Shown piece by piece: positions 63,947 through 64,000 of a stretch of 64,000 nt of DNA. The position numbers and the translations under genes were made by a program. The DNA is from Periplaneta americana (lineage: Eukaryota > Arthropoda > Insecta > Blattodea > Blattidae), in assembly GCF_040183065.1 (NCBI RefSeq), contig NC_091120.1, forward strand, positions 14,872,708 through 14,936,707, read 5' to 3'. Below the pieces are notes generated by a model. The model ran no database searches, was not told the origin of the DNA, and worked only from the letters and a program-made list of their open reading frames with translations. Position 1 is the first letter of the stretch. Every line of letters begins with the position of its first letter.

Positions 63947-64000
63947 ACTATATGTATGGTAGACTTTGTAGCGCCTTTTTATCCGAAATTAGCGTATCGT

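Noticed and set aside
1..64000. CRISPR array, bacterial operon or viral genes
   Set aside because: Repeats here are dispersed, intron-bound eukaryotic elements. No spacer-repeat pattern and no viral protein was recognised.

Overview
The window is animal nuclear DNA, AT-rich and intron-rich. It holds one complete protein-coding gene on the + strand, almost filling the window, plus a dense, deeply nested set of transposable elements in its introns. The gene is the RRP5/PDCD11 ribosome-biogenesis factor. I rebuilt it as 23 coding exons (start codon 1403, stop codon ending 63946). All 22 introns are GT-AG and every exon phase joins, giving 4,455 coding bases and 1,484 residues. The repeat families (several tRNA-derived SINEs, RNase H-bearing LINEs ending in AAC repeats, LINEs with short tandem-repeat tails, hAT, mariner, Harbinger-like and pogo-like elements) suggest a large insect genome. 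My recognition of some families points to a cockroach such as Periplaneta; that is inference, not proof.

Layout: 1-1402 is upstream DNA with the probable promoter/5' UTR, not resolved. Exons 1-5 (1403-11722) encode a basic N-terminal tail and the first S1 domains; their introns hold a mariner element with its own nested insertion, a Harbinger-like element split by a SINE, LINE pieces and a transposase helix-turn-helix fragment. Exons 6-11 (13441-27596) encode more S1 domains; their introns hold a pogo-like element, a tandem tRNA-like array, SINEs, LINE 3' ends and a foldback element with 203-base inverted arms that I find identical. Exons 12-16 (30746-48687) finish the S1 array; intron 12 is 6.5 kb with transposons nested several deep. 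Exon 17 (48913-49528) is a charged linker. Exons 18-23 (52506-63946) encode the HAT/TPR-like helical repeats that end the protein; intron 19 holds a hAT element containing a GC-rich palindrome, and intron 22 holds two non-autonomous DNA elements.

RRP5 acts in the nucleolus, where its S1 array and C-terminal helical repeats bind pre-rRNA and early pre-ribosomes for 18S and 5.8S rRNA processing. Compared with the human protein, this one lacks about four S1 domains just before the charged linker. I found no second host gene, no true tRNA or rRNA gene, no CRISPR array and no virus. The most unusual signals are three foldback elements that share an asymmetric layout and a sequence signature (25930-26971, 40268-40406, 57263-57776), one of which carries outward-facing TATA plus initiator motifs in both arms.
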